Positions 13,451 to 25,500 of a stretch of 64,000 nt of DNA are shown here, one piece after another. The position numbers and the translations under genes are program-made. Numbering within the stretch: the stretch's first letter is position 1; the number at the start of each line of letters is the position of its first letter. Below the pieces are notes generated by a model. It searched no databases, was not told the origin of the DNA, and saw nothing but the letters and a program-made list of their open reading frames with translations. Source of the DNA: Prinia subflava (lineage: Eukaryota; Chordata; Aves; Passeriformes; Cisticolidae); the NCBI RefSeq assembly GCF_021018805.1, contig NC_086253.1:33296083-33360082 (forward strand), in the 5' to 3' direction.

Positions 13451-13978
13451 GTGAGCGGGGTTCGGGGGCACTGCTGCCGTCGGCCCTCAGGGACGCGCCG
13501 CCGAGGGAGGCGGCCGGGCCTGCCGGAGCGGCCGCCGCGGGGCTGGGGTGGTCTGCGCGGCCGCTGTCACCGCCAGGCCGGGCGGTCCCGTCCCATCTTG
13601 CCGCCGACCCCTGTAGATTGTCTTTGCGGGGCCGCGGGGCTTTCCTTTCCGCCTCGCAGTGGGATCAGCGTCCCCCGGAACCAGCTCGGCTTCCCCTCGC
13701 ACAAAAGCCTTCAGGAAAGCGTGGCTGTCTGTGTCTGGCCTCCTCCGGCGCTGCGGCAGCTCGAGCCGGCCGGGCATTGTTCGGCGCCGGCGCTGCCCTC
13801 CAGCCCGGCTCGGCTCGGCCTGGCGGGGTGAGCAGCTCGGTCGGGCCGAGCAGCAGGTAGCGGGCTGGGCAGCGCGGTGCTGCCTGCTGGTCCTGGGGCT
13901 TCGCGTTCCTTTAGCTGCCGGACCTTGTCTTCAAGTAGGTTGTTCTTTTGGGCATGAATGCAGCATGTACTTGATACA

Positions 13979-13981
<3 letters not shown>

Positions 13982-14027
<46 letters not shown>
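13982..14027. repeat. 46-base poly(T) tract
   Basis: An uninterrupted run of 46 T lies early in ACSL1 intron 1. No retrocopy or LINE sequence is recognisable on its left side, so it looks like an expanded homopolymer. Its exact length is likely polymorphic and prone to sequencing error. Confidence 0.95.
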
Positions 14028-14029
<2 letters not shown>

Positions 14030-15859
14030 CTAAAGCAGTTTAGAGTGCGTATTGAAGTACAGCGTGAGCCAAACTGGCCTAAAATAGAAGGTTGAGTGGC
14101 TTTGACTTTGCAGGCCTCCTCTGCTGCTAGGTAGGACTTGCAGTGCTACAGCACAGAGATTTAGCCTGGTTACACGACGCTTTTGTTCTAGGATGCATAC
14201 ATTTCTTGTTCCTGTTGAACAGGAACTGCAACACTTGAAGGCTTCTAAATTCCTAAAGGGCATGTCTGTGAGCTGTCTGGAGTATTACGGACACCCTTTT
14301 GGACTGTGTAATCTAAACATATGTCTCACTTGGGCTAGTGTCTGAGGTATGATGGTCGGGTTCTGTGATAGGGAAGAACAGATCTCATCCATGCGGTGTT
14401 AATAGATTTCCTTCTTCATCCGCATTGCTTTACAGGGCATCATGCACTCTCCTGACCCTGATTGGGAGAGTTTATTATTGCCTTTTTTGCTTTGGGACGT
14501 GCTCTCAAACTCACAAGCTGAGATTTCTGAGCCCCAGGATTTGGATCACATTTCTTGGAACAAGGAATTGAGTATAAGCGGTCATTGAGTTTACTGAAAA
14601 ATACATTTGTCTTCCTCTTGCAACAATAGCAGTATTAATAATGCAAAAACTGATACATGGAGTTCCTCATGGACCCTTGCTGTTGCTGCCTTTTTAAAGT
14701 TTAAGGATATGTAGCTTGCTTGGGATAGGGAAATGTTTGAAAGATAGCTAATGGGAAAAATCTAAGCTTGTCATTATAAGCAGCTGTTGTGTGTAGTGTT
14801 ATCAATTCAAGGTCTTGAGCAGACAGCCTTAGCCTAGTCTGAGGACTGCATGATTACAATGAATTTACAAAGGTAGAATTTGGTAACTAATCTAAATTTG
14901 GTAGATGTTGTTTTACAGCTACAATTTGGCCAACACAAGGTTGCAAATAGGCCTTCAGTTTTTGAGAAGAAAACCCCCAAGTAGTCTTTTGCTTGAAGGG
15001 ACAAGTACAAGGTTGGTATTGGTAGAAAAACAAGCCCATTAATTTAAAATGGAAGGAAAGACAACTTTGAAATACTTTTGCGGGTAAGTGACTTACCACA
15101 AAGATTTTTTTGAGCAAAGTCTTTGTAGCTGGTTCTGCTCTCTCATTGCTTCACTGGAAAGGAATATTTCATGGGATTTTTGGGAGGAGGCAGAGGTGGG
15201 TTGTACTTTCCCTGTTTTGTGTATGTTGCTCTCCAGTGGGGCAGAGTAAAAGGTTTCTTTTGTCTTTCTTATCCCTCCAAGAAAACAACACTTTTACTAA
15301 TGTGATCAATAGAAGGTAATAATAGGTTTTTGTGTTTTGTTTTTCTTGATAATATGATTGATGGAATTGGGTAGACTGATGAGAACTAACAGCATGAAAT
15401 TTTTTGAATGTGCAACAGAGACGAGATAGATGTTCTGGCCCAAGGGATACGTTACTTGATAAATTTGGCTTCAGGTGGTCTTATGAACAGTCTGCCTGCC
15501 ATATCCTACTTCCCTGCTATGCTGATTACAAGTTCAGATCTGTTAAATATTTCACTGTGGTAAATATAACTAGTGGTAACTCCCTAGAAATCCTCATAAG
15601 TAAGAGAAGTGACGGTTTATTCATTGGTGGATGGGTTTGTAGGGGAATTTAAAATGCTGTTTGGCTCAGGGAAGCTCTGCTCTACAGTATTGACCTTTTA
15701 CAGGCTGTAGACTGAACCCTGTCTCTGGATGTGGGGCTTGCATTTCTGCAGATCCCACCTGACTCCTGAAACAAGGGCACTTGATAGCATAAGGCTTCTG
15801 TTGTCTTGCTGCCTTTCATGTTGAGAGTTACTCATCTACACAGAGTAAAATACAATTCC

Positions 15860-15935
15860 CTGCCCTTGGCAGGGTATTTGGAACTAGATAATCTTTAAGG
15901 TCTTTTTCAACTCAAACCATTCCACTTCTTCTTTG
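15860..15935 (+). mobile_element. solo CR1 LINE 3' tail
   Basis: The segment reads 'ccttggcaggg', 'ttggaactagataatcttta', 'aaggtc' and 'caactcaaaccattcca', the same CR1 3'UTR as at 12.8 kb. It is a very short 5'-truncated insertion in ACSL1 intron 1. Confidence 0.7.
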
Positions 15936-17761
15936 ATTAGGATTTGAATATTAGTAGTACTGGTAATTTGCTCAAAACTGATTTAAAACATCTTGCATGG
16001 CTTTATAGAGATGTAGAGGGAAAATGGATTTTGCTTTTGTAGTTGAACCATTTAAGTGCTATAGCCGAAGTGCATGATGTCCTATTTCCAGAAGGGGATT
16101 TCTCCCTTTTTTATAAATTGTTTTTTTAGTTTGATAACTGCATGTGCTGTGTTTTGGGAATTTGGCACCTGCAGCTGGACTGCAATAATAGCCTGGTAAG
16201 GTTGAATTAGTTTTCTAGGAAAGCAAGAAGAAAATGCTTACTATCACTGACTCGGAGTAGATGCAGGCATACTTTAATACGTGAGGTCAAAGGGTTGCTC
16301 TGTTTGTCATACTATTTTTTTTGGCTGCTGGTATTGGGAGGTCACTCAGTGCACCAATTGCTTCTCATAAGTACTTATTGATCTTCCAGTTTCAGAGTCT
16401 TAAGGGTTATGTTTTTTGTAACAACCTGCTGAATATAAACACTGTGTAGTTCAATGCAATGGGTCCTAGTGTGCCTGACCCACATAGCCTTCTGTGAGAG
16501 TTCAGGTATCAGAAGTATGAGTGAGTCTTTCTCACAGAGTCTCAAGGGAGCATTTAAAATGTGTGTTAGCTTGATATTGCATACTGGGCTTTCTGAATAG
16601 TAGCCTTTTCCTGGGAGCAGTAGAATGAATGAGTTGGTCTGATCTGCTCAAGCTGAGGAGATCATATCACAAGAAAGCTGTTGGCTTCTGTAGGGCGGTT
16701 TTCATCTAAACAATGTTTGGAATGACACTAGATTGACAGAGTAGTGCCATGGTGTATTTGCAAATCAGAGTTTCAGGGATACAATTCTAATGGATAGTAG
16801 TGTAGGCTGAAAAATAAATATTTGGAGGCATCTTATCTGGCTTTCAGAGATGAGAAACCAGTAAGACTGCTTAGTGCTGTGTTGTGTAGGTATAGGCGTG
16901 GGTTAAAGGTTACTTAAATCCATCATTCTCAGAAAGGTTTTAGTGGTAAGTGTTGGTTTTCCTTCATACACAGGATTACCAAATGTTGTTGGAGGACTGT
17001 AATTGCACAAAAGGCATTGAGCAGATTCTTGTCACGTGTTTCAACTCCTGAACTTGAATAAACTCCAGTGACTTCACCAGTGTGCACTCAAATTACTTAC
17101 TGGACGTCACTGAGAGGCAAGAATCCAGGTGGTGTTCCACTTGATTGAAAGGGGACTGAAGCCAAATGTCTGAGGACAAGCCTGTGACTTTCCTTGTTGA
17201 TGTGAACAGAACCTTGACACACCAGTTTCAGATTTAGTGCTCCTTAAATGTTGCAGCAGAAGCCTTAACTTTGATTGCATTTTATGAAGTAAGTCACTGT
17301 GGCCTAACTGATGGCTCTGAATCTAGCTTGCAGGTTGCTTCCCTCCAGTTCTGCCTTGTCACAAGTGCAGGAACAGAAACTGAACCAGTAGAGGCAACCT
17401 ACACCCCACTGCATGATGCCCCATGTTTGCTGAGAGCCTGATTGAGAGAGCTGAAGAGGATGAATGGATTGAGGTGTGAATATTAAGGACCTGGTGGTTC
17501 CTGCTGCCTGGGATGTGTTCGTTATTAACAGTTCTCTAGTTCTTTGATCTTGCAGGAAGGTAAATATGTCAGTTACTGCTTTAAAAGAAAGGTTTATAGC
17601 TCTCATGCTAGGCTGGGTGAACTAGGTGATTTCTGGATAAGATAATTTTTTTTTAAGTTGGGGAGGGGCCAGGGGGTGAGGCAGAGGTGGTGGAGGAGGA
17701 GGTCACAGTAGTGGATTAGACAGTTCAATGTATTGGTTAGTTCAGACAAATCTTCTCTGGC

Positions 17762-17785
17762 TGAGGAGTCATATATGACTCCTCA
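17762..17785. repeat. perfect 24-base palindrome
   Basis: Each 12-base half is TGAGGAGTCATA or its exact reverse complement, meeting at the centre without a spacer. Each half contains GAGTCAT, close to half of an AP-1/CNC-type site. It lies in ACSL1 intron 1. Confidence 0.9.
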
Positions 17786-20700
17786 CATATAATATGACAG
17801 GCTGGACCACAGTAGGCTATCTTGCTGTCCTATTTGTTATACAGGGCTTAAACTAGGATTTCTCCTTCAGGTCTCCAATACCAAAGCTCCTTTGCTGTAT
17901 CTTGAAGGTGGTTGTGGTTTGCTTGCTGATTAGTTTGGCTACGTCTCAGGTGTTGGCAAGACCTCAGTCATATTCCCCTCTGACTGTAGGACAGACAGAA
18001 AATCCTGGGAGGACTTGCTTGCAGTGTTTACAGTTTTGTGCTCAGTGTGTAGTATTACAGTAGTCCACCCTCTTCCCCAGCTGTGCTGTTGTGTTTCCTT
18101 CTGATAGCTAATTGGCTATCTGGACATTGAGACAAGAGTTATCTAGCAGAGAACTAGCATCACAAATAATATAGAAATATGGTGATTGCCAGATCACTTC
18201 CCTTGTGACTGCCTGGCCAGTGTGGAGAGGGTTGTGGGAGCAGGTGTCAGGTTGGACTGACTCAAATTTAAGGTGACTGTAAATGCACTCAGATTAGGAT
18301 TACGTATTCTATTCAGACAAAAGGATTTCCCAGGTTAATAGCCAAAGCTATTTGTTCTACCTGGTTTTTTTATACATAATAAAGGGGCTAGAGCATAATT
18401 CTGCACTTGTTCATTCAAAGGCTGAGTGGAGAAAGGCTTAAGGAAAAAATGAGATCCATGGGAGCTGTGCAGTGTAACCTGTAAGAGTAAGAAAAAAACA
18501 GACTGCAGTGGCAGGTAGCTGTCAGAACAACTCAAAGGTATGTGGGTGGCTGGTTCCCTGTTTCAGCATATCATAATGAAAACATCTTAATGCTACATTG
18601 CTTATAATAAGAGGCAACTTGTGTTGTGGATTTCTCCTCCCTGCAAGAGGCTGTAGAAATAGCACAGCCTGTTCTTTTACACCATGTGATGGACCTGCCT
18701 TTATGGCAGTGCTAGTGTGTTGTTTATCTAAATATTAGAATAGAGAGAAAGAAAGGCCGTTGGTTCTTGGGGTTGTTTTCTTTGCAACACAGAAGCTGAC
18801 GGCTGCTCTCCTGTTCTCTTCCGTTGCACTCGAACGATGTCTGGCTATGGATGGACAATGGGCAGGCTGCTGCCCACTGTAAATAGACCATTGTACGCCG
18901 AGAGTAGGCGCAGCAAAGAACGGCAGAGCCCTGCCAACTTGGGTCTTTGCCTTGAGATACTGGCTGTGCTGTAAAGAATGAGTCTTGGGTGCTGCAGGGG
19001 GTGTATGTGTGTGTTTGTGAGCAGAGAGCTGGCTTTTTCTGAAACTTACAGAACTCCTTAGCCAAATTGATATGGTGAGTTCCGAGGGATGTCTTTTTGG
19101 GCTGCACTGGGGGAACTGTTTCTCTGGAGGTGGTCAAGGCAGATAGTTGTCTCTGAAGCAGTTTTGCCTCGTTACCCAAACTGCTTTGCCTCTGGTCTTC
19201 TAGAAGAAAGACCAAGGTCTACTGATTGCATTGAGAAAAATGCTTTTGACCTCAAATGTCAATTCTGCTCTTTCCCCCCATATGTAGCAATCTGAGTATT
19301 ACAGACTGGTATTTTTCATTTGGCATTTCCTTCCGTTTGGTCTTCAGTTGTGTCTCACATTAGGGCTTAGTTTCAGTCTGTTCTTGAGTTCCAGATCCTC
19401 CTTGTCAGAAGGAATTGCAGGAGTAGAATTTGTGAAGAGAGCATGGCTTTTTTTACTTGTTTTGAGTGAGCAATCTTAGCTGGGCCCTTCCTTGAGGAAA
19501 ACAACTGAAAGCCAGATGCAAGCTCCATTGTGAAGGTCTTTGTATCTCAGTGTGAAGGCTGTAAACCATTCTTCTTTGTCATCATAAAAACCGAGTATGT
19601 CTGATGTTGGAGTACGAGACAAGTAAATACTGAGATGGCTTGAAGGCTGGAAGACGTTGGAGCCTCTTTTCTTGATGGGGTATATTTGGATGTATATGTT
19701 AAGAATGCAAATTTATTGTCTTGGTTACACCTGGCTTTGCCCTGAATGCAGAAGACAAGTGCTTGTAAGACTTAACAGATAGTGTTAAAGCTTGGAATTG
19801 CTTAGTCTTGCAGAAAATTGTGTCCTCACCTTGTTTTTTTGTGTCGATGAGGCAGAAGGAAAAATAAGAAGATATTATCTCATTATAAACATAAGCAACA
19901 AAATGTATTATTGTGTACCTGGTAACTTGTATAATTGCTCAAGAAGTTTTATGTTGCAGGCTTCACTAGAAACAACTGGTCAAAGAAATGAAAAGCAGAG
20001 GTGTGCATCTCTTTGCTTCACCCAGGCTGAAATCATAGCCAATCCTTGAGTATAATGGGACTGTTGTGCGAATTAAATGGTGTTTACTTCAGTTCTTGTT
20101 ACCTGTAAAGGCATCACAGCCTCTTAAGTAATTCAAATTACATCACATTCCTAAATCACAGTGGGTGTGCAGGACACTTCATGACTAATCCAGACAGAAA
20201 AGCGGTTTTAAAAGTCAAAGGTGCTCATTGTGGAGCTTGAGGAAAGAGCTAAGTTTTCTCTTTGCTGTTACACACGTCATAGGCCCCCTTGTCTAGTTTC
20301 ATAACTTGGTGTCTATGATAAATGTGGAATTAACTTTTAAGTCGAGACTTTCTTGTTGGTGTATAAGGGGTCTTTTATTTTTACTGTTTGACTGTGTGTA
20401 GTAAAAATTAAGTAGTTTTCACACTTGCATTGCAAATAAACATGATTAGGTGCATAAAAAGCAACCACATGGTGATCCTAACTATAAAGTCAATAACTGA
20501 TTCCTTTTTTAAAAATGGACAATGAAGAGCTTGTTTATGTATTCAATTCATCTCTACCTTCTATTAATACAGCCTGATGTGTTGTGGATTTTGATTATAT
20601 TCTGCTGTATATCACTGTGCAAATAACAAAAAGACATTTCTGTAGTGGCCCTGCACTACACATCTGTCGAGGTGATGCAGCCCTGTGCCCTAAGGTATGC

Positions 20701-21244
20701 CAGAAAAGTGTGGGGGAGAGAGAGCAGTGCCTGCTGGCTGGGGATTACTCCATGGGTCCAGGACTGTTCCAGAGATGGAATTTGATTCCATCCTGACACT
20801 GCCCCCATCCATGACCTTGCTTCAGCCTGTCCTGTTAACATTGTGAAAGCATGGGCCCTTTGAACTGATTTTATTACTATTTTGCTGTCTCTAGCAAATC
20901 TCGTCCAAATACTGGTTAGACTTTTTGTGAACTAGACCACGGTTCTGTTGTCTGGCTGAATAACTGATTGTGGCAGTAAAGATTTCAAGGTCAGACTAAA
21001 CTAGAGATTTACCTGTAGAAATAGGAAATGTTAACCGGATATAGTTGATCTTAAAACTTATAAATGTAATTCTGCCCATTTGGGTTTCAGAGTCTCATAT
21101 GCCACCATCCTGCAGGGGGGCTCCTTACACAGTATGTTTTAGCTGTTAGCTACCTCTTTTAGCATTTTCTGGGACCTCTGTTTAATTCTGTTGTCCATAG
21201 GAAATGGCTAGGACCTAAATAGCCTCAGTAAATACGCCTCTTTG

Positions 21245-21440
21245 TTCTTCCGGCGAGCGGGGCAGCGTTGCGACCGTCGCTGGGCGCGGGCGGCCGTGCC
21301 GGTGTCGGGGCCCACGGCGCCCTTGAGCGCGGTGGGGTGAGCGCTGCGGGCCGAGCGCTGCCGGCTGCCATTGGCCCCGCGCTGCCGGCTGCTCCCGCTC
21401 ACCTCTCACCTAGTGGGCATCGGCCGGGGCGTTTGGCATG
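21245..21440. promoter_or_regulatory. second CpG island, possible alternative ACSL1 promoter
   Basis: About 200 bases of dense CpG sequence stand out from AT-rich intron, 0.9 kb upstream of the first coding exon. On the + strand GGG|GTGAGC at about 21334 would be a usable splice donor. An inverted CCAAT box (ATTGG) lies at 21370-21374. On the minus strand two overlapping donors (GGTGAGA and GGTGAGC in reverse complement of 21400-21413) would also allow an antisense transcript. ACSL1 in mammals is known to use alternative untranslated first exons, so a second promoter is plausible, but nothing here proves transcription. Confidence 0.5.
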
Positions 21441-22344
21441 TGACAGACGTCCCGGGAGACCTTGGCTGTAGAGGAGAGCACCAGCTGAGCTGACTGCAAT
21501 CCCTTTTTTTTTTTTTTTCTGCAGCTGGTTCTTGCTGTGGAATATCCTTGTCAGTGAGTGCTGGCAGGGAGCAGCCTCTTCCAGCTCTTCCTTCTGTGTG
21601 AACGTGACAAATCAAATGTGCTTCCTGTGCTTGATTGTATTGCTGCGTGCTGCTGCCTTGGGCCTCAGTTGCCACTGCTTTAGTCTGCCTCATGACCAGA
21701 GATAAACTACTGGCATGGTGCTGGGAGAAATAGGAAACTTGCTAACTACCATGGAGGAGCTAGGGGAGGAGATAGGCTTTGAAAGCAGCTTGCTGTACTG
21801 ACCTTTCTGTGCATGTCTGAAGGAAGAGTAGAAAAGAGTTTATTTTACTGGACTTAAGAAAGGAAAAATTATGCTCCTGCTATGCTCCTGGGATTGGGAT
21901 GCTCTCTGTTACGTGCAGGCAAGATAACATATGTTCCTGCCCTTCATTTCCCGGACTTCCCTGCTTGATGATTAACTGTTTAAACAATCTTACAGTACAT
22001 CTACTCTACAAATAACTATTTTACATTCGTGAAATTCTCTTCTTTAACAAAAGGTCTTAATTTTTTTTTTCATTTGAGTGCCGTTTCTGTTGAAAGCAAT
22101 ACTGAAAGCCTGAAGAAATTCCCTCTTCTCAGCCCCACCTATTTTTCTAGAGTATGAACTAATAATTGCTTGCTTACTTAATTGCAGCACAGATATCTAA
22201 AGATATTGCCTGCCTAGTGGCAGATCAAGTTATTTTGATAGTGGGAAGCCAGCAGGACAAAGCATACTTTGCTGCCCTACAGCAACAGTGAATCAAAAGC
22301 GGATTTCAGATATTTTTGTGCAATTTTTTTTTTCATACCAACAG

Positions 22345-22572
22345 ATTCCAGCATTGGAACAACTGCACTGAACTGCAATGCAAGCACATGAGTTGTTTAG
22401 ATACCTACGAATGCCAGAACTTGGGGATGTCAGACAGTATGTGCGCACCCTTCCGACAAATACGCTGATGGGCTTTGGTGCTTTTGCAGCTCTCACGACC
22501 TACTGGTATGCAACAAGACCAAAAGCACTAAAACCACCATGTGATTTAGCAATGCAGTCTGTGGAAGTAGAG
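22345..22572 (+). CDS. ACSL1: ACSL1 exon 2 (first coding; residues 1-65)
   Basis: Acceptor ACCAACAG at 22344 and donor GAG|GTAAGT at 22573. The first 33 bases are 5'UTR and the ATG is at 22378. It encodes the N-terminal anchor and ends MQSVEVE, in phase 0. The intron that follows is about 6 kb. Confidence 0.95.
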
Positions 22573-25500
22573 GTAAGTGCCACTTGGTTTATGCTGTAGT
22601 TCACTGAAATTTGAACCCTAAATGCAGCATTGAGAGAAAACAAACACTTGATTTACATTAGGGTGTGGGGAGAATACACTTCTGAAATGTGGCTTGAACT
22701 CATTATTTTGGCTTTCTGAATTTGAAAACCAGCTTTAGGGCTGAGGAAATAACTGTTGCAGGAGTAAAAGACTACTGAGACAACTGAGCTTCTGATCTCA
22801 CTAGTGACAAAACTTGTTCATGTTAGAATTGGCACAGTATAGTTTTCAATTGCTGGCCACATGATGACCTGTTAAATTAGGTCTTGGAGTCAGAGTGCAT
22901 ATGCTGGTATATACTGATTAGGCTAATAATCTTCTGTTATTTTTAGTGTATAATAGCTGACACATGAGACTTTATATTGTGTTACAAGCATGAAGAGGGT
23001 ACTAATTGTCCTCAGATGATCTGTGGAAAGAAATATTAGTCTGCCAAGAGACCCTGGGCACAGAGTAAGTTGAAATTAAACCAGCCACCTGCTAAACTCT
23101 GGATATGTTAGCTTAGCTTTTGTCTTATGCTTTTTAGAAGCAGAGTTACTTTTAGGTGGTGGCTTTTTAAAAGTGAAGTCAAATAGAGAAAGAGTCTGCC
23201 TGGGAGAAGCAGTAGCAAATATGGACAACTGATTGCAAGGCTGGTGTTTTGGGGGCTGTGGTTGTATTGATTCTCCTGCTTACTACAGAGTCAAATACTT
23301 ACTATTTCAAGAATGTTCTCTTTTTTCAGGATAGATAAGGTGTTTTCTCCTTTTGAAGGAAGGAGAGTTTTGGAAGGTTGTGATCTTTAAGGGAGATACA
23401 CAGAAAATGTAGAATTGGAAAGCTGACAGCTTCTTGCCTTACTCATGATAGTCAGAAACTACCACTATAGATTTTTATATATACTTGGATCTGAAGTCTC
23501 CCTTTACACTACATTTTTCTGCATGGATAGACTGCATCTAGTTGTCCTGTATCAAATGAATTAACATGACTCTAGTGCTTGAGAACAGATTTGATTACAA
23601 ATGTGGCAGTTTGAAATTTACAGCAGGTCAACCTCATGAACTTTAGCAAACTCCTATCATTACTTCAAATTGGGCACTTTGTGCAATGTTTATACTATGG
23701 AGATTGAAGAATGATACATTAGTTTGCCCCTCCATTCACAGTTTATTTCCTAATCTTCTCAGTAGTGCATAGAGCAAGCTTACTGACACATCATGTTACT
23801 GTAGCAAATAGTGATCTGCTACTAGAAGTACACAAAAGGGAAACAAAAGTATGAACTCCCCAATGTAATAATTGCAAAAAAAACAAAACAAAAACAAAGA
23901 AAAAACTCCCCTGTGTTCAAGCAACATGTGTAGACTAAGGATCCAGAAGTTAGATCTCACTTCTGACATGTATGCAATGGGTAGAATACTCATGTAAACC
24001 AGCACATCTTGGTTGCTGGAATGAGCCTGCAGTGCAAGTTTTCCAGCTGTGGAGTGCCTCATTAGGCAGTGTAGACTTGAGCAGATTTTTGGGGAGCATT
24101 GCATTTTAAGATGGTAAGATAGTAGCTTGTAGCTGTCCATAAATTCCATGATGAATGCGTATTTGCTTGAGACTCTTGACAGCAGTCTCAGTTCACTGCC
24201 TTTACTTCTTCAAGTTAAATTACTTGTCACTGCTGGATTCTGAGATTGAACGCATTGTTTGGTGGTATGAGACTTCACTAAGCAACTTAATACATCATTG
24301 ATCCAATTACACTAATTGGCTTTCTGATCAAAGCAAGATAGGTATAACAGCATTATTTTTCAATGCCTCTTTAGAAAATACGCTTTAATGGGAAGGCTGA
24401 ATAGTAGTAAGACTTAAATGAAAAACACTTAAGCGTGTTAGCACATTGCAGTGATAAGAGCTCAGATTTAGAGAATGTCTTGAAATTGGTAAGATCTGTC
24501 CAATTTTGTTTTCATTAAGGGTTCTATCTGAACTATTAATAATGTTTCAAATGGTAATCAAATGAGAATGTTTGTTTTGAATCAAGTTTCAAGCATCTGT
24601 TGGAATTGCTACTCCTATAACAGTGACAAGAGTTTAATACAGTGCTCAGGATTTGGATTCTCGCTACATTTTGCTTAAAATTTAACTTCCATTTTCTTAT
24701 GTATGTGTTAAGATGGGTTGTCACTTCTCCAGGGGGAAAAAATCAAATAATCCTCTGAAAATGTCTTAACACTTTTTTTCTGCCTAAACAATATGATGTT
24801 AAAAGGCCTGAGCAGTTGCTCCAAACAAGGCATGGCAGAAGGCATTATTTTACTATCATTTTACTCATTTTACTACATTTATCATTTGCATTTGTCATTT
24901 ACCTCATTTTACCATCTTATCTACCATTTTACAGTAAGAAGTCTGAACTGGAAATAAGCTTCTACATAATTCTTACTTAAATTTGTTAGACATCAAGGAA
25001 ATAAGTGAGGTCATTGACTGGAGTAGGGTTTCTACATGTTCTGATAATATATTTTCATAACTTCATATGGGAGAAAGAAGATCCTATTTATTGTTGTTCC
25101 AGGTCACTTCCCATCTCTCAAAAGTTTTGATTTGGTAGGCCAGCACCCAGTGAACCATCCTTGGATGATCATAAAGATTGCACATGTAGTTGAAAATGAC
25201 TGCAGAGAGTTACTGTAGTGGCAGGGATACGTTGCACCAGACCAGGTTGCCCAGAACCCCTATCAGCCTGGCCTTGAAACTTCCAGGGATGTGTCATCTG
25301 CATCTGTGTGTTTACAGATTGCTCTTTCTTTCCACTGGTGGCTTACAGCTGAATAACTCTGGATGTTGATTTAATGTGCAGGTTGTCAAATATATTAAAT
25401 CTTGCATTAAAAACTTTCATTTGTCCCAATTTAAGCTATGTAGAAAAATAGGCTAGAAATAAATATTAAGATGTCAGTATTTTCTAGGAGTAAGAGTGGA

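Larger units (their letters stand above)
13150..13900. promoter_or_regulatory. ACSL1: CpG island, ACSL1 promoter region
   Basis: From about 13150 the sequence becomes strongly GC-rich with dense CpG dinucleotides, in contrast to the AT-rich DNA on both sides. The island covers the TATA-like box and a splice donor at 13451, so it is the best candidate for the main ACSL1 promoter. Large open frames across it in several registers (up to 339 codons) come from its scarcity of stop codons and are not genes. The transcription start is inferred. Confidence 0.8.
14028..21240 (+). other. ACSL1 intron 1, main part
   Basis: No coding exon is supported here. It holds one solo CR1 tail (15860-15935), a 24-base perfect palindrome (17762-17785), weak DR1-like nuclear-receptor motifs (16284-16296 and 20212-20224), and a minus-strand open frame of 163 codons at 18724-19215 with no recognisable domain. 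The rest is ordinary AT-rich intron. Confidence 0.7.

Noticed and set aside
12841..13860. 339-codon open frame on + across the ACSL1 promoter
   Set aside because: It overlaps the CpG island, where stop codons are rare. Long frames occur there in several registers and on both strands, the translation is low-complexity Arg/Ala/Pro/Gly, and it crosses the likely promoter and first splice donor.
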